Below, piece by piece: positions 36,923-44,979 of a DNA stretch of 64,000 nucleotides (its first letter is position 1; each line of letters opens with the position of its first letter). A program made the position numbers and the translations under genes. The stretch is from Blautia sp. (GTDB lineage Bacteria; Bacillota; Clostridia; Lachnospirales; Lachnospiraceae): the NCBI GenBank assembly GCA_022769545.1, contig JALEJS010000034.1, positions 62,001-126,000 on the forward strand, written 5' to 3'. The notes under the pieces are model-generated. The model did no database searches. It had not been told where the DNA came from and saw only the letters and a list, made by a program, of their open reading frames with translations.

Positions 36923-36948
36923 AATAATCTCCTTTACTTTTTTATCTG

Positions 36949-38454
36949 TTACATCGGAGGTACTTCCGGTCTGGAAGAATCCCAGACTTCACTGACATCA
37001 AACAGGTCACTCAGCATCTCCGGATTGTAATACATACGGTATCCATCCAGATTTCTTCTTCCCTGGCGCAGACACAGATCTGTGATCTGTACCCAGTACT
37101 GGCTGGAATCCACATTGCAGTAGTAATTATAACCCCTGCTCTTAAAATATGCAAATTTGGGATTATCCATGGTAAATGGCTGCCAGTCTCCGATATCTGC
37201 CCCAAAGGCAAATATAATCGTATCGGTCTTTCCGACAATCGGTGCCACATACGCTTCCCATTTTTCATTGTCGGTCTGCAGCTCTTCTGCCGAAGACTGC
37301 GTGGCATTTTTATGTCCCCAGGTGTGACTGGCAAATTCCCAGCCGTTTGCCTTCATGGCATCCGCCACTTCTGTCGCCCGGCGCACCTCCTCATCATAGT
37401 CAAAATCCGGATGCGCATCCAGATATTTCTGCTGGTCTTCCTGGAGATTTTCTCTGGTCTTATAGGCAATGTCCGTGCGGTAGCCCAGAACACCGTCATA
37501 CCCGGTCAGTGCAATGATTCCTTTTCTTCCGTGATAGGAAAAATCCGGATGCTCTTCGATAAACGTATCCAGCAGTGGAATCAGATCATAGTCTCCCACC
37601 GAAACACTTCCGTCATCTTCGATATATTCACACTTCACAGCTCCGTTTTCATCCAGAACCAGACGACTGGCAAAGCCGTCTCCGTCCATATAATGATAAT
37701 AGCTCACGTCATCCTGTGACAGAACAAAAGGTGTTTTACCCGGCGGCAGCATGATGGAACCGCGGCTCATGGTTCCGTCCTCATTTACCGTCGCCATGTC
37801 GTGAGGGCTCACCAGAACATATCCCCGGTCATACATGATCTGTGTGATCCGGTTAAACTCATCGATCGTTGTCATATACTGATTGTATCCGCCTTCATCG
37901 GAATCTCCGTCAAAGGCCTTGGAAACATCTTTGATCAGTGTATGGTAAAACACATGCGTGATCTGCTCCAGAGGATATTCCACACAGGTGGCCTTCGTAT
38001 TCTGATACTCTGTCACCGCCGCCTGAAGTTCCTCATTCTGCGCATAATCCGGCTGATTCTGCAGCAGCTGAATCGCCCCGTCATAATCATACTGCGCCGC
38101 CATCCGCTGAGCCTGTGCCAGAGGAGAGGTTTGTCCCTCCTGCGCAGCCGTCTCTGTACCGGTATCCTCTCCGGCAGCATCCCCTTCGTTCTGTGTTTCT
38201 GTCTCCTGTACCGCAGTTTTTCCGTCCGGCGTATCCTGCGAAGAAGTCTCCCCGTTTTCCGCAGTTTCCTGCCCGGCATCCGTTTCCGGCATTTCCTCCT
38301 GGTCTTCCGGCTCTTCCTTCTGCTTTTCCTGTACCTGTGTCACTTTTGCTTTTGCAAAAGGCACATCCTCCTCAAAAGGGAGCAGTGCGCATCCTCCCAG
38401 CATACTGACCGTGCAAACAGCACCCACAAACATACTGATTGCTCTTTTTTTCAT
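36949..38454 (-). CDS. Polysaccharide-deacetylase-like lipoprotein (tandem copy 2)
   Basis: 501-residue surface protein with lipobox MLGGCA, an acidic Gln/Glu/Thr spacer to about residue 110, a helical repeat-like part (AAQYDYDGAIQLLQNQ), and a NodB-type domain. Motifs seen are VTHVFYHTLIKD, PFVLSQDDVSYYHYM with acidic residues at the metal position, ALTGYDGVLGYRTD, and FASHTWGHKN. It is a paralogue of the upstream gene over the whole C-terminal 370 residues, including the ending YNPEMLSDLFDVSEVWDSSRP. Start at 38454 has AAAGGGG before the ATG. Confidence 0.85.
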   Translation of the reverse strand: MKKRAISMFVGAVCTVSMLGGCALLPFEEDVPFAKAKVTQVQEKQKEEPEDQEEMPETDAGQETAENGETSSQDTPDGKTAVQETETQNEGDAAGEDTGTETAAQEGQTSPLAQAQRMAAQYDYDGAIQLLQNQPDYAQNEELQAAVTEYQNTKATCVEYPLEQITHVFYHTLIKDVSKAFDGDSDEGGYNQYMTTIDEFNRITQIMYDRGYVLVSPHDMATVNEDGTMSRGSIMLPPGKTPFVLSQDDVSYYHYMDGDGFASRLVLDENGAVKCEYIEDDGSVSVGDYDLIPLLDTFIEEHPDFSYHGRKGIIALTGYDGVLGYRTDIAYKTRENLQEDQQKYLDAHPDFDYDEEVRRATEVADAMKANGWEFASHTWGHKNATQSSAEELQTDNEKWEAYVAPIVGKTDTIIFAFGADIGDWQPFTMDNPKFAYFKSRGYNYYCNVDSSQYWVQITDLCLRQGRRNLDGYRMYYNPEMLSDLFDVSEVWDSSRPEVPPM

Positions 38455-38474
38455 TTCATTTATTTCCCCTTTCA

Positions 38475-40088
38475 TCAACCCATTGGAGCAACCGGTGTCG
38501 GTCTGGAAGAATCCCACACATCCGCCACCGTAAACAGATCACTGATCATATCCGGATTGTAATACATACGGTATCCATCCAGATTTCTTCTTCCCATACG
38601 GAAGTAGTTATCCCGAATCTGTACAAAATATTGGGACGAGTCCACATTGCAGAAGTAATTATATCCCTGACTCTTTAAATAATCAAATTTCTCTCCCGAA
38701 TAATCCGCATAATCGGAAAGATCGGTTCCGAAAGCAAAAATAATAATATCTGTGCCTCCGATCAGCGGATCCACATTATTCTGGAATTTTTTGGTGTCCC
38801 GCTCCAGACGGTCAAGAGAGATATCCGCAATATTCTGATGTCCCCAGGTGTGGCTCGCAAACAGCCAGCCGTTCGCCTTCATGGCGTCCGCTACCTTTTT
38901 CGCCCCGGCACGTTCTTTCTCCAGATCAAAATCCGGATGCGCGTTCAGCCAGTCCACCTTATTCTGGTCCAGATCGTCCGGTCTGGTCTGATAGCTCTCA
39001 TCGGTACGATATCCCAGTATCCCGTTATACCCGGTCAGTGCGATGATTCCCTTCGCACCGCGGTAGGAAAAATCCGGATGCTCCTCCACAAAGCGGTCGA
39101 TCAGCGGAACCATGTCATAATCTCCCACCGAAATACTTCCGTCATCTTCCACATATTCGTTGCGGACCTTCCCTTCTTCGTCCACGATCAGCTTTGTGGC
39201 ATAGCCGTCTCCGTCCATATAGTGATAATAGCACAGATCATCCTGCGACAGCACAAACGGAATCTTACCCGGAGGCAGAAGAATCTCTCCCCGGGAAATG
39301 CTGCCATCCTCATTCGCCTTCGCCATATCATATACGCTGACCATCACATAGCCTTTCTCGTACATGATCTGTGTGATCTTCTGAAATTCATCGATTGTCG
39401 TCATCACCTGATTGTAATCCGCAGTCTTGTAATCTCCGTCAAATGCCTTGGAAGTGTCTTTTATCAGCGAATGATAAAAAACATGTGTCACTTTCTCCAG
39501 CGGCCAGGACACACAGCTCGCTTTCGCCGTCTCGTATTCCGACACCGCATTCTGCATCTTTTCACTGGATTCATACTGCGTATGCGACTTCAGCAGCCGG
39601 ATGGCACTGTCATAATCGTACTGTGCCGCCATGACCGACGCTCTGGCAAGAGTGTCCTGTGCTGCAGCGGCCGGATTCCCGCCTGCCGCTTCTGATTCTG
39701 TATCCGCACTCTGTTCCTCAGCATCCTGCTTGTCTGCATTCTGTGTATCTGTCTGTTGTTTCTCCTGCCCGGAGACCGTCTGCTCCGGCACTGCCCTGGT
39801 GGAAGACTGTTTGTTTTTTCGTCCGCTGCGGGCTCCCAGAAGGATTCCCAGTCCTGCAATACAGACCAGAAGAATCACTGCTGCCGCCGCAAAAATCCTG
39901 CGCCTGCGTCTTCTTTTCAGCATCTCTGCCCTGCGTCTTTTCGCTCTTTGCAGGCGGCGCCGCTCTGCATCCTCATCCACATACGGCTTCTGCCCTTCGC
40001 CGGATAACGGCGGCTCGTTCCACGCGCCCGGATCTGTCTGCTCTGACAGACGGATTTTTCCCCTTTTTTCTTCTTCTTTCTTCTTCAT
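38475..40088 (-). CDS. Polysaccharide-deacetylase-like membrane protein (tandem copy 1)
   Basis: 537 residues from MKKKEEEK. It has a very basic N-terminal stretch (AERRRLQRAKRRR, LKRRRRRR), one transmembrane helix (AAAAVILLVCIAGLGILLG), an acidic spacer and a NodB-type domain like the next gene: FVLSQDDLCYYHYM, ALTGYNGILGYRTD, FASHTWGHQN. The start is taken at 40088 because a TGTTATAAT extended -10 lies at 40138-40143, so an ATG at 40139 would be inside the promoter; the chosen ATG has GAGGG before it. The stop overlaps the frame before gene 36949-38454. Both copies differ in anchor type, one helix and one lipoprotein. Confidence 0.85.
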   Translation of the reverse strand: MKKKEEEKRGKIRLSEQTDPGAWNEPPLSGEGQKPYVDEDAERRRLQRAKRRRAEMLKRRRRRRIFAAAAVILLVCIAGLGILLGARSGRKNKQSSTRAVPEQTVSGQEKQQTDTQNADKQDAEEQSADTESEAAGGNPAAAAQDTLARASVMAAQYDYDSAIRLLKSHTQYESSEKMQNAVSEYETAKASCVSWPLEKVTHVFYHSLIKDTSKAFDGDYKTADYNQVMTTIDEFQKITQIMYEKGYVMVSVYDMAKANEDGSISRGEILLPPGKIPFVLSQDDLCYYHYMDGDGYATKLIVDEEGKVRNEYVEDDGSISVGDYDMVPLIDRFVEEHPDFSYRGAKGIIALTGYNGILGYRTDESYQTRPDDLDQNKVDWLNAHPDFDLEKERAGAKKVADAMKANGWLFASHTWGHQNIADISLDRLERDTKKFQNNVDPLIGGTDIIIFAFGTDLSDYADYSGEKFDYLKSQGYNYFCNVDSSQYFVQIRDNYFRMGRRNLDGYRMYYNPDMISDLFTVADVWDSSRPTPVAPMG

Positions 40089-40137
40089 ACGCCCTCTTTT
40101 GTTCTGTGTTTTCTGTGCCGTCCGCAACTGCCCCTTC

Positions 40138-40143
40138 ATTATA
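40138..40143 (-). promoter_or_regulatory. Extended -10 element of the deacetylase-foldase operon
   Basis: TGTTATAAT on the minus strand. No good -35 hexamer was found at 16-19 bases. It overlaps the alternative ATG of the downstream gene, which argues for the later start. Confidence 0.5.
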
Positions 40144-40257
40144 ACAGGCTGCGTTATATTTACTGTAATTTATTATAACCGCTCCCCTCCTGCTTTTCCA
40201 CTCTTTTCCGTCTGATTTTATACCAAGTCTCACATGCGTTCGACCTGAATTTAATAA
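40144..40257. other. Intergenic region between divergent genes, nothing else seen
   Basis: AT-rich spacer between the deacetylase operon promoter and the promoter of the 148-residue gene. No operator, riboswitch or small gene was recognised. Confidence 0.5.
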
Positions 40258-40286
40258 TTGCCTTTTTACCCAAATAATGATAAAAT
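40258..40286 (+). promoter_or_regulatory. Promoter of the 148-residue gene
   Basis: TTGCCT (40258-40263) and TAAAAT (40281-40286) with 17 bases between them. Start near 40293, 44 bases before the ATG. Confidence 0.6.
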
Positions 40287-40336
40287 AAACGTTGTGTTGT
40301 TACGATTTCAAAATTCACACATAGAGGAGGATTCAT

Positions 40337-40783
40337 ATGAGTAAAGTAACCATCGTCCTTCTGGTCATTCTGGTTATTCTGATCGCCGCACTGATTGCCT
40401 TATATTTCTTTGGCAAGAAAGCGCAGAAGAAACAGGAAGAACAGCAGGCACAGATTCAGGCTGCCAAGCAGACCGTTTCCATGCTGGTCATCGACAAAAA
40501 ACGGATGCCGCTGAAGGACTCCGGGCTGCCGCAGATGGTCATTGACCAGACCCCGAAGCTGATGCGTCGTTCCAAGCTTCCCATCGTAAAGGCAAAGGTG
40601 GGACCGAGGATTTCCATTCTGATTGCCGACGAGAAGGTCTTCGATCTGATTCCGGTAAAAAAGGAAATTAAAGCAGAGGTCAGCGGCCTGTATATCGTAG
40701 GCGTGAAAGGCCTTCGCGGAGCGCTGGAAGCTCCGGTCAAGAAAAAAGGCTTCTTTAAAAGAATATTCAGCAAAAATAAATAA
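40337..40783 (+). CDS. Membrane-anchored protein of unknown function (148 residues)
   Basis: I do not recognise a named family. A single N-terminal helix (TIVLLVILVILIAALIALYFFG) is followed by a basic Gln/Lys linker and a soluble domain of about 95 residues with strands such as VSMLVIDKKRMPLKDSGLP, ISILIADEKVFDLIPVKKEI and VSGLYIVGVKGLRG. The C-terminus is very basic (KKKGFFKRIFSKNK). AGAGGAGG lies before the ATG and it has its own promoter and terminator. The helix-in, soluble-inside topology suggests the domain faces the cytoplasm. Confidence 0.75.
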   Translation: MSKVTIVLLVILVILIAALIALYFFGKKAQKKQEEQQAQIQAAKQTVSMLVIDKKRMPLKDSGLPQMVIDQTPKLMRRSKLPIVKAKVGPRISILIADEKVFDLIPVKKEIKAEVSGLYIVGVKGLRGALEAPVKKKGFFKRIFSKNK

Positions 40784-40800
40784 AAGAAACAAATAAAAAG

Positions 40801-40853
40801 AAACGCTGCAGATATCCGGATTTTCCCGGAAGCTTCCCCTGCAGCGTTTTTCT
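40801..40853. terminator. Bidirectional terminator between convergent genes
   Basis: AAACGCTGCAG (40801-40811) and CTGCAGCGTTT (40839-40849) pair perfectly, with an inner TCCGG/CCGGA stem, then TTTTTC. On the minus strand AAACGCTGCAG reads out to TTTCTTTTT. Confidence 0.85.
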
Positions 40854-40879
40854 TTCATCTTCTTCGACTGAGGCAAATC

Positions 40880-41326
40880 CTACAGTGCAAACTTTCCCGC
40901 GTGCTTGGACTGTGCATGTATGGAAAGATAACAGTCTGCCACATGCTCTTCATTCATTTCCAGCGCGTAATCCACATTTACCAGAAGACTGTCGTTCTCC
41001 TCCTGTATCTTCATTCCGGTTGCCGAAATCCCCATCTGAATCGTTCCAAAAGGAGTGGTATAATATGTCATGTTCTTTTTCCCGTGCTCAAATACCATGT
41101 GCACGTTTACCAGACCTTTCTTGCGCACCTCCAGCCCCTTATCCGATACTTTTATATAATTCACGGTAGGCTGGTCAAAATCCTCCATCCGTTCCTCAAA
41201 ACGAAGGTAATGACTTCCGTTGCGCAGATAATATTCGCCCGGTACAATCATCTCAATGGGTTCCTGTTCGTCCTGTGCGTCTGCCATCTGAAGTCCCCGC
41301 ACATGAATCAGAACTTCCTTTTCCAT
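40880..41326 (-). CDS. DUF1934-family protein
   Basis: 148-residue small beta-rich cytoplasmic protein that fits DUF1934, which resembles a lipocalin-like barrel. MEKEVLIHVRGLQ, PGEYYLRNGSHYLRFEE, HGKKNMTYYTTPFGTIQMGI and DYALEMNEEHVADCYLSI are recognisable. The start at 41326 has a GAGGG before it; an earlier frame ATG at 41374 lacks one. In related genomes such genes often lie near RNA polymerase delta or argS, but not here. Confidence 0.8.
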   Translation of the reverse strand: MEKEVLIHVRGLQMADAQDEQEPIEMIVPGEYYLRNGSHYLRFEERMEDFDQPTVNYIKVSDKGLEVRKKGLVNVHMVFEHGKKNMTYYTTPFGTIQMGISATGMKIQEENDSLLVNVDYALEMNEEHVADCYLSIHAQSKHAGKFAL

Positions 41327-41398
41327 CTTATGGTTCCCTCTTCCTGATTTTTCTCTCAAAGCAGCCGGAAACACTTCCTGACTGTTTTTGTTATTCTA

Positions 41399-41620
41399 TC
41401 ACCAATCCAGTGCTTTCGCAAGCCAGAAGCGAACCTTTATTTCTTCTGGTTTTTCTGTGATGGTATTCTGAAAACAGAATTTGGGATACATGGTTCCCCA
41501 CCAGGCGGACAGCATGTTTCTGTCTGCTGCCGGCTGTCTGGCTGCTGCCAGCAGAGCCGCCAGAAGCAGAGCCAGAACTGCCCTCCTCCCCGTTCCCCTT
41601 CGTCTGCACATTCTCATCAT
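41399..41620 (-). CDS. Small membrane protein in the germination locus
   Basis: 73 residues starting MMRMCRRRGTGRR with a hydrophobic helix (AVLALLLAALLAAARQ), then KFCFQNTITEKPEEIKVRFWLAKALDW. AAAGG lies just before the ATG pair; the second ATG at 41617 has the better spacing. It is 25 bases downstream of the gerB-gerC fusion on the same strand. Another reading frame at 41391-41666 lacks a helix and is less likely. I do not recognise a family; it could be a germination accessory, similar in size to GerD-like or YndF-like minor proteins. Confidence 0.55.
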   Translation of the reverse strand: MMRMCRRRGTGRRAVLALLLAALLAAARQPAADRNMLSAWWGTMYPKFCFQNTITEKPEEIKVRFWLAKALDW

Positions 41621-41644
41621 TTTCCTTTCCGGAACCTCCTGTTT

Positions 41645-43366
41645 TTATGATGCCGCGGTTATCCACAGCACCCGATCCGTCTCCTTTTTATTTTGCCCGG
41701 ATTCCGGCAGATTATACGCACTCTGGCAGAGCACACGCGGCAGTGCCGGCAGCGTCCTTTCCCGGTACCATTCATAATAGAGCTCCCCCAGTGTCATTTT
41801 CTGCGTTTTCTGGGTAGACTTCCGATTCTCCAGAATCCCCCGGATATATTCCCCGGCAGTCTGCCCCTGCGGACTTTTCCACTCCAGGACCCCGGAGACA
41901 TCCTCTGCCTGGAATACATAGACATCTTCTCCCACAAACGGTTTATTTTTCAGCCACCGAAGTGCCTCCTCCCAGTCTTCACTGCCAGTAAGTGTTTCCC
42001 CGAAAATCAGTACCTGCAGATGTCCCAGATCCAGTTGCAGTTCCTGCGTCTGGCGGTATCTCTGCTCAATCTCTTCAAATCTGCGGCCTGTCATTTTCAG
42101 GACCTCCGCCTGATCCTCATCGGTCTGCTTATCCTGTCCCGTCGTACGGGCCATATCCGGCATCTGATATTCCACAAGCCACCCATCCTGTATTTTCCCG
42201 ATGCCAAGCGCCATCGGATACCTCCTTTTCTCCGGCTCGATTCCCGCACAGCCGCCTGCCGCCAGGCACAGTGCAAGCACCACCAGCGCCGCAGATCCTT
42301 TCATGATTTTTTTCCGTCTTCCCCGAAAGGCCAGATAAAGCTGCACGACAAACATTCCCGGCACAAACACATATGCCAGGAAATCATAATAATAATCTTC
42401 GATCCGGTATCCTTCCTGGCGGATCACAGACAGCCCGAAGATCAGCACCATGATCCAGAGCCTGCCGGGAAAAAGACCTGCACTTTCTGCCACCTGATGG
42501 CTGTAGTGAAGAAGACTTCCCAGTGAAAAAAGAACTCCATACAAGAGGAACGCCATCCAGATCACATCAAACCGTGCCAGTACATCTCCGGGAAGCGCCG
42601 CACCGGCAAGCAATGGCAGCACAGGGTATTTTTCCGAAAGAAACCGGTCCCACCCCAGCACTGCCGGCAGAAGAAGCTCCATTCCCAGAAGAATTCCTCC
42701 CAGTGTAAGCACTGCAAGTGCCGCCGGTTTTCTCGCCTTTCTCCTTTTTTCCACATCGGTCAGCACAAAGGGCAGGAAGCTGATCCCCGAAAAGCAGACC
42801 AGAATCCAGTAGCAGCTGCGCAGACTTCCCGTCCAGGTCGCAGATGTTTTCAGAAACATTTCCTGCAGATAAGATACATTCCCCTGCCCTGCTGCAAGCA
42901 GCATCATAAGAATCACTGCTCCCAGAAAAAGCCTGCCGCTGACTTCTGCCATTCGGCCCCTTCTTTGCATTCCCTGGCCGGTTCCCAAGCTGCAGACCAG
43001 CAGCGCCGACAGGGAAATCCAGAATCCCGAAACTCCCATGATCAGGCTGTCCGGCACAACCTCTTCCAGAACGGCGAGAAGCAGCGCCGCTGTCAGAATA
43101 ATATAGCTCAGAAAAAACAGCCCGCAGATCCTTCCCAGAACTTTTCCGCCGCATTTTAAAAGGCTGGCATACCCAGGAGCGACACGCACCAGAAATGTTA
43201 CATAGAGAAGCAATATCGCGACTGCCGCCGCCGTTCCCACGATGCCATCGGCGCCCAGTGCTTCCCTTTTCTGAAACACACACAGAAGAAACGGGGCAAG
43301 AAAAGCCAGTACCATCTGACGGTAAAGCTGTCTGTGGGATATTCTGTCATTTGACGCAAATTCCAT
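41645..43366 (-). CDS. Spore germinant receptor, GerB-type permease fused to GerC-type lipoprotein
   Basis: 573-residue protein from MEFASNDRISHRQLYRQ. Residues 1-350 are a GerAB-like APC-type permease with about ten helices. Directly after them, in the same frame, comes MKGSAALVVLALCLAAGGCAG, a perfect lipoprotein signal with lipobox AAGGC at residue 373, and about 200 residues of the GerAC N-terminal domain (GIGKIQDGWLVEYQMPD and VLIFGETLTGSEDWEEAL). The usual third GerAC domain is absent. The internal ATG at 42304 has a weak GGAAAAA site, so the C part may also be made separately. The ATG overlaps the GerA stop by one base (TGATG). Confidence 0.8.
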   Translation of the reverse strand: MEFASNDRISHRQLYRQMVLAFLAPFLLCVFQKREALGADGIVGTAAAVAILLLYVTFLVRVAPGYASLLKCGGKVLGRICGLFFLSYIILTAALLLAVLEEVVPDSLIMGVSGFWISLSALLVCSLGTGQGMQRRGRMAEVSGRLFLGAVILMMLLAAGQGNVSYLQEMFLKTSATWTGSLRSCYWILVCFSGISFLPFVLTDVEKRRKARKPAALAVLTLGGILLGMELLLPAVLGWDRFLSEKYPVLPLLAGAALPGDVLARFDVIWMAFLLYGVLFSLGSLLHYSHQVAESAGLFPGRLWIMVLIFGLSVIRQEGYRIEDYYYDFLAYVFVPGMFVVQLYLAFRGRRKKIMKGSAALVVLALCLAAGGCAGIEPEKRRYPMALGIGKIQDGWLVEYQMPDMARTTGQDKQTDEDQAEVLKMTGRRFEEIEQRYRQTQELQLDLGHLQVLIFGETLTGSEDWEEALRWLKNKPFVGEDVYVFQAEDVSGVLEWKSPQGQTAGEYIRGILENRKSTQKTQKMTLGELYYEWYRERTLPALPRVLCQSAYNLPESGQNKKETDRVLWITAAS

Positions 43367-44859
43367 CACTGTTTCCTCCATTTCAGGCGAAGCCTCTGTT
43401 CCCTGCGGGCATAGATCGGCCGCTGTTCTCTTTTTCGGAAAGGAATCCGCAGGATTCCATGCTGTACGGCCTGGTTCTTCTCTTTCCGGATAAAGGGAAT
43501 CAGGTAAGGTGACCCGAAGCTTGTCAGTCCGGCAAGATGCGACAAAACCAGATATCCGCCGAGAACCAGCCCGTAAATTCCCAGGTATCCCCCAAGAAAC
43601 AAAAAGAAATATTTCAGCAGACGGAACGCAGAAGCAAATTCCTCATTGGGAATGGTCAGCGACCCCATCGCCGTCAGCGCCACAATCATCACCACAATGG
43701 GGCTTACCAGATTTGCCTCCACCGCCGCCTGACCGACGATCAGGCCTCCCACAATACCGATCGCATTTCCCAGCGGCCCGGGGATCCGGACTCCCGCCTC
43801 CCGCAGCAGTTCAAACGATATTTCCAGGAAAAACAGCTCTGCCACACTGGAAAAGGGCACGCCTCCTCTGGCCTGAGCAAAGGAAAGGATCAGATTCGCC
43901 GGAAGAACCTGCGTGTGAAACCGAATCACAGCCAGATACAGTCCCGGGAGAAACGTGGCGATCAGCACTGCCAGATAACGGAGAATCCGCAGAAACGATA
44001 TCATCTCAAATCGGTTATACCAGTCTTCACTGCTCTCCAGAAAGCTGCAAAAAGCGCCCGGAACGATCAGTGCGGCAGGAGAATTGTCACACAGGAGCGC
44101 CATTTTTCCATTCAGCAGCTCCTGCGCCACACGGTCCGGACGTTCGGTGGTCTGGTACTGGGGAAACGGCGAAATCCAGGAATCCTCTGTGAGCTGTTCC
44201 ACCATACCGCTGTCCACCACTCCGTCGATTTCAAACCGGTTCAGACGGCTCTTCACCTCCTGAAGAAGCTCCTCCTGCACCAGATCCTCGACATACAGGA
44301 TCTGTATGGTCGTGTTTGTCCGCACCCCCACCTGAACCTCTTCCACTTTCAGGCCGGTGCTTCGCAGCCGCTTTCGTACCAGCGCAGAATTTGTCTTAAC
44401 ACTGTCGCCGAACCCTTCCCTGGAGCCCCTCAGTACCTTTTCCTCAGCTTCCGGGACATCCATGCCCGGATAGCCCCTGCTGGATATTTTCAGAGCAGCC
44501 GGATATCCATCCATAAAAAATACGGCATCACCGGTAAGCATTCCCTCCAGAGCATCCTCCAGAGTATACAGACGTTTCACATCCGCGATTCCCAGGCTGT
44601 TTTCCTGAATAAACGCCTGTATCTGCTCCGGCTCGACTTCCCAGAAATGGCTGATCATTTTCCCAAGCGCAGAATCGTCCAGCATCATATTGGGCACGGT
44701 AACTTCCACATAAATAATCAGGCAGTCCACCTTTTCCCGCTCTCCCAGACGCATGGGACGGATTTTTATGTCATCACAGTTCCGGCACGCCTCCCGGATA
44801 AAATCTTCATTTTTCTGCAGCGTTTCAAAGATCATCGTTTTTTCTTTATCTTCCATCAT
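43366..44859 (-). CDS. Spore germination receptor subunit A (GerA family)
   Basis: 497-residue GerAA-type subunit starting MMEDKEKTMIFETLQ. It has a large cytoplasmic N-terminal part (residues 1-270) with DCLIIYVEVTV, GDAVFFMDGYPAALKIS and GFGDSVKTNSALVRKRLRSTGL, and five or so helices after PGAFCSFLESSEDWYNRFE, with RGGVPFSSVAELFFLE and GIVGGLIVGQAAVEANLVSP as signatures. AAAGG lies seven bases before the ATG. GerA proteins sense nutrients in the spore inner membrane. It is the first gene of the receptor locus. Confidence 0.93.
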   Translation of the reverse strand: MMEDKEKTMIFETLQKNEDFIREACRNCDDIKIRPMRLGEREKVDCLIIYVEVTVPNMMLDDSALGKMISHFWEVEPEQIQAFIQENSLGIADVKRLYTLEDALEGMLTGDAVFFMDGYPAALKISSRGYPGMDVPEAEEKVLRGSREGFGDSVKTNSALVRKRLRSTGLKVEEVQVGVRTNTTIQILYVEDLVQEELLQEVKSRLNRFEIDGVVDSGMVEQLTEDSWISPFPQYQTTERPDRVAQELLNGKMALLCDNSPAALIVPGAFCSFLESSEDWYNRFEMISFLRILRYLAVLIATFLPGLYLAVIRFHTQVLPANLILSFAQARGGVPFSSVAELFFLEISFELLREAGVRIPGPLGNAIGIVGGLIVGQAAVEANLVSPIVVMIVALTAMGSLTIPNEEFASAFRLLKYFFLFLGGYLGIYGLVLGGYLVLSHLAGLTSFGSPYLIPFIRKEKNQAVQHGILRIPFRKREQRPIYARREQRLRLKWRKQ

Positions 44860-44898
44860 TACGTTACCTTTCGCCGACATCTTTCTTCGACCTTTTTA

Positions 44899-44921
44899 TT
44901 TCATAGGAATTTCCTATGAAA
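44899..44921. promoter_or_regulatory. Perfect palindrome upstream of gerA
   Basis: TTTCATAGGAA-T-TTCCTATGAAA is a perfect 11+1+11 palindrome, 40-60 bases upstream of the GerA start. Its core ATAGGAATTTCCTAT matches the metN dyad (12747-12761) at 14 of 15 bases. Confidence 0.5.
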
Positions 44922-44929
44922 CAAAACAA

Positions 44930-44956
44930 AGGAGAGATGCTCTTCACATCTCTCCT
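44930..44956 (-). terminator. Terminator of ispE-gntR
   Basis: AGGAGAGATG and CATCTCTCCT pair perfectly around seven bases on the minus strand, followed by TTTGTTTTGTTTC. It lies just after the gntR stop at 44980. Confidence 0.85.
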
Positions 44957-44979
44957 AGAATTCCCCGATATTTCATTCT

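Noticed and set aside
41391..41666. 91-codon frame overlapping the small germination gene
   Set aside because: No helix and worse ribosome site; the 41399-41620 frame has a hydrophobic helix right after a basic start.
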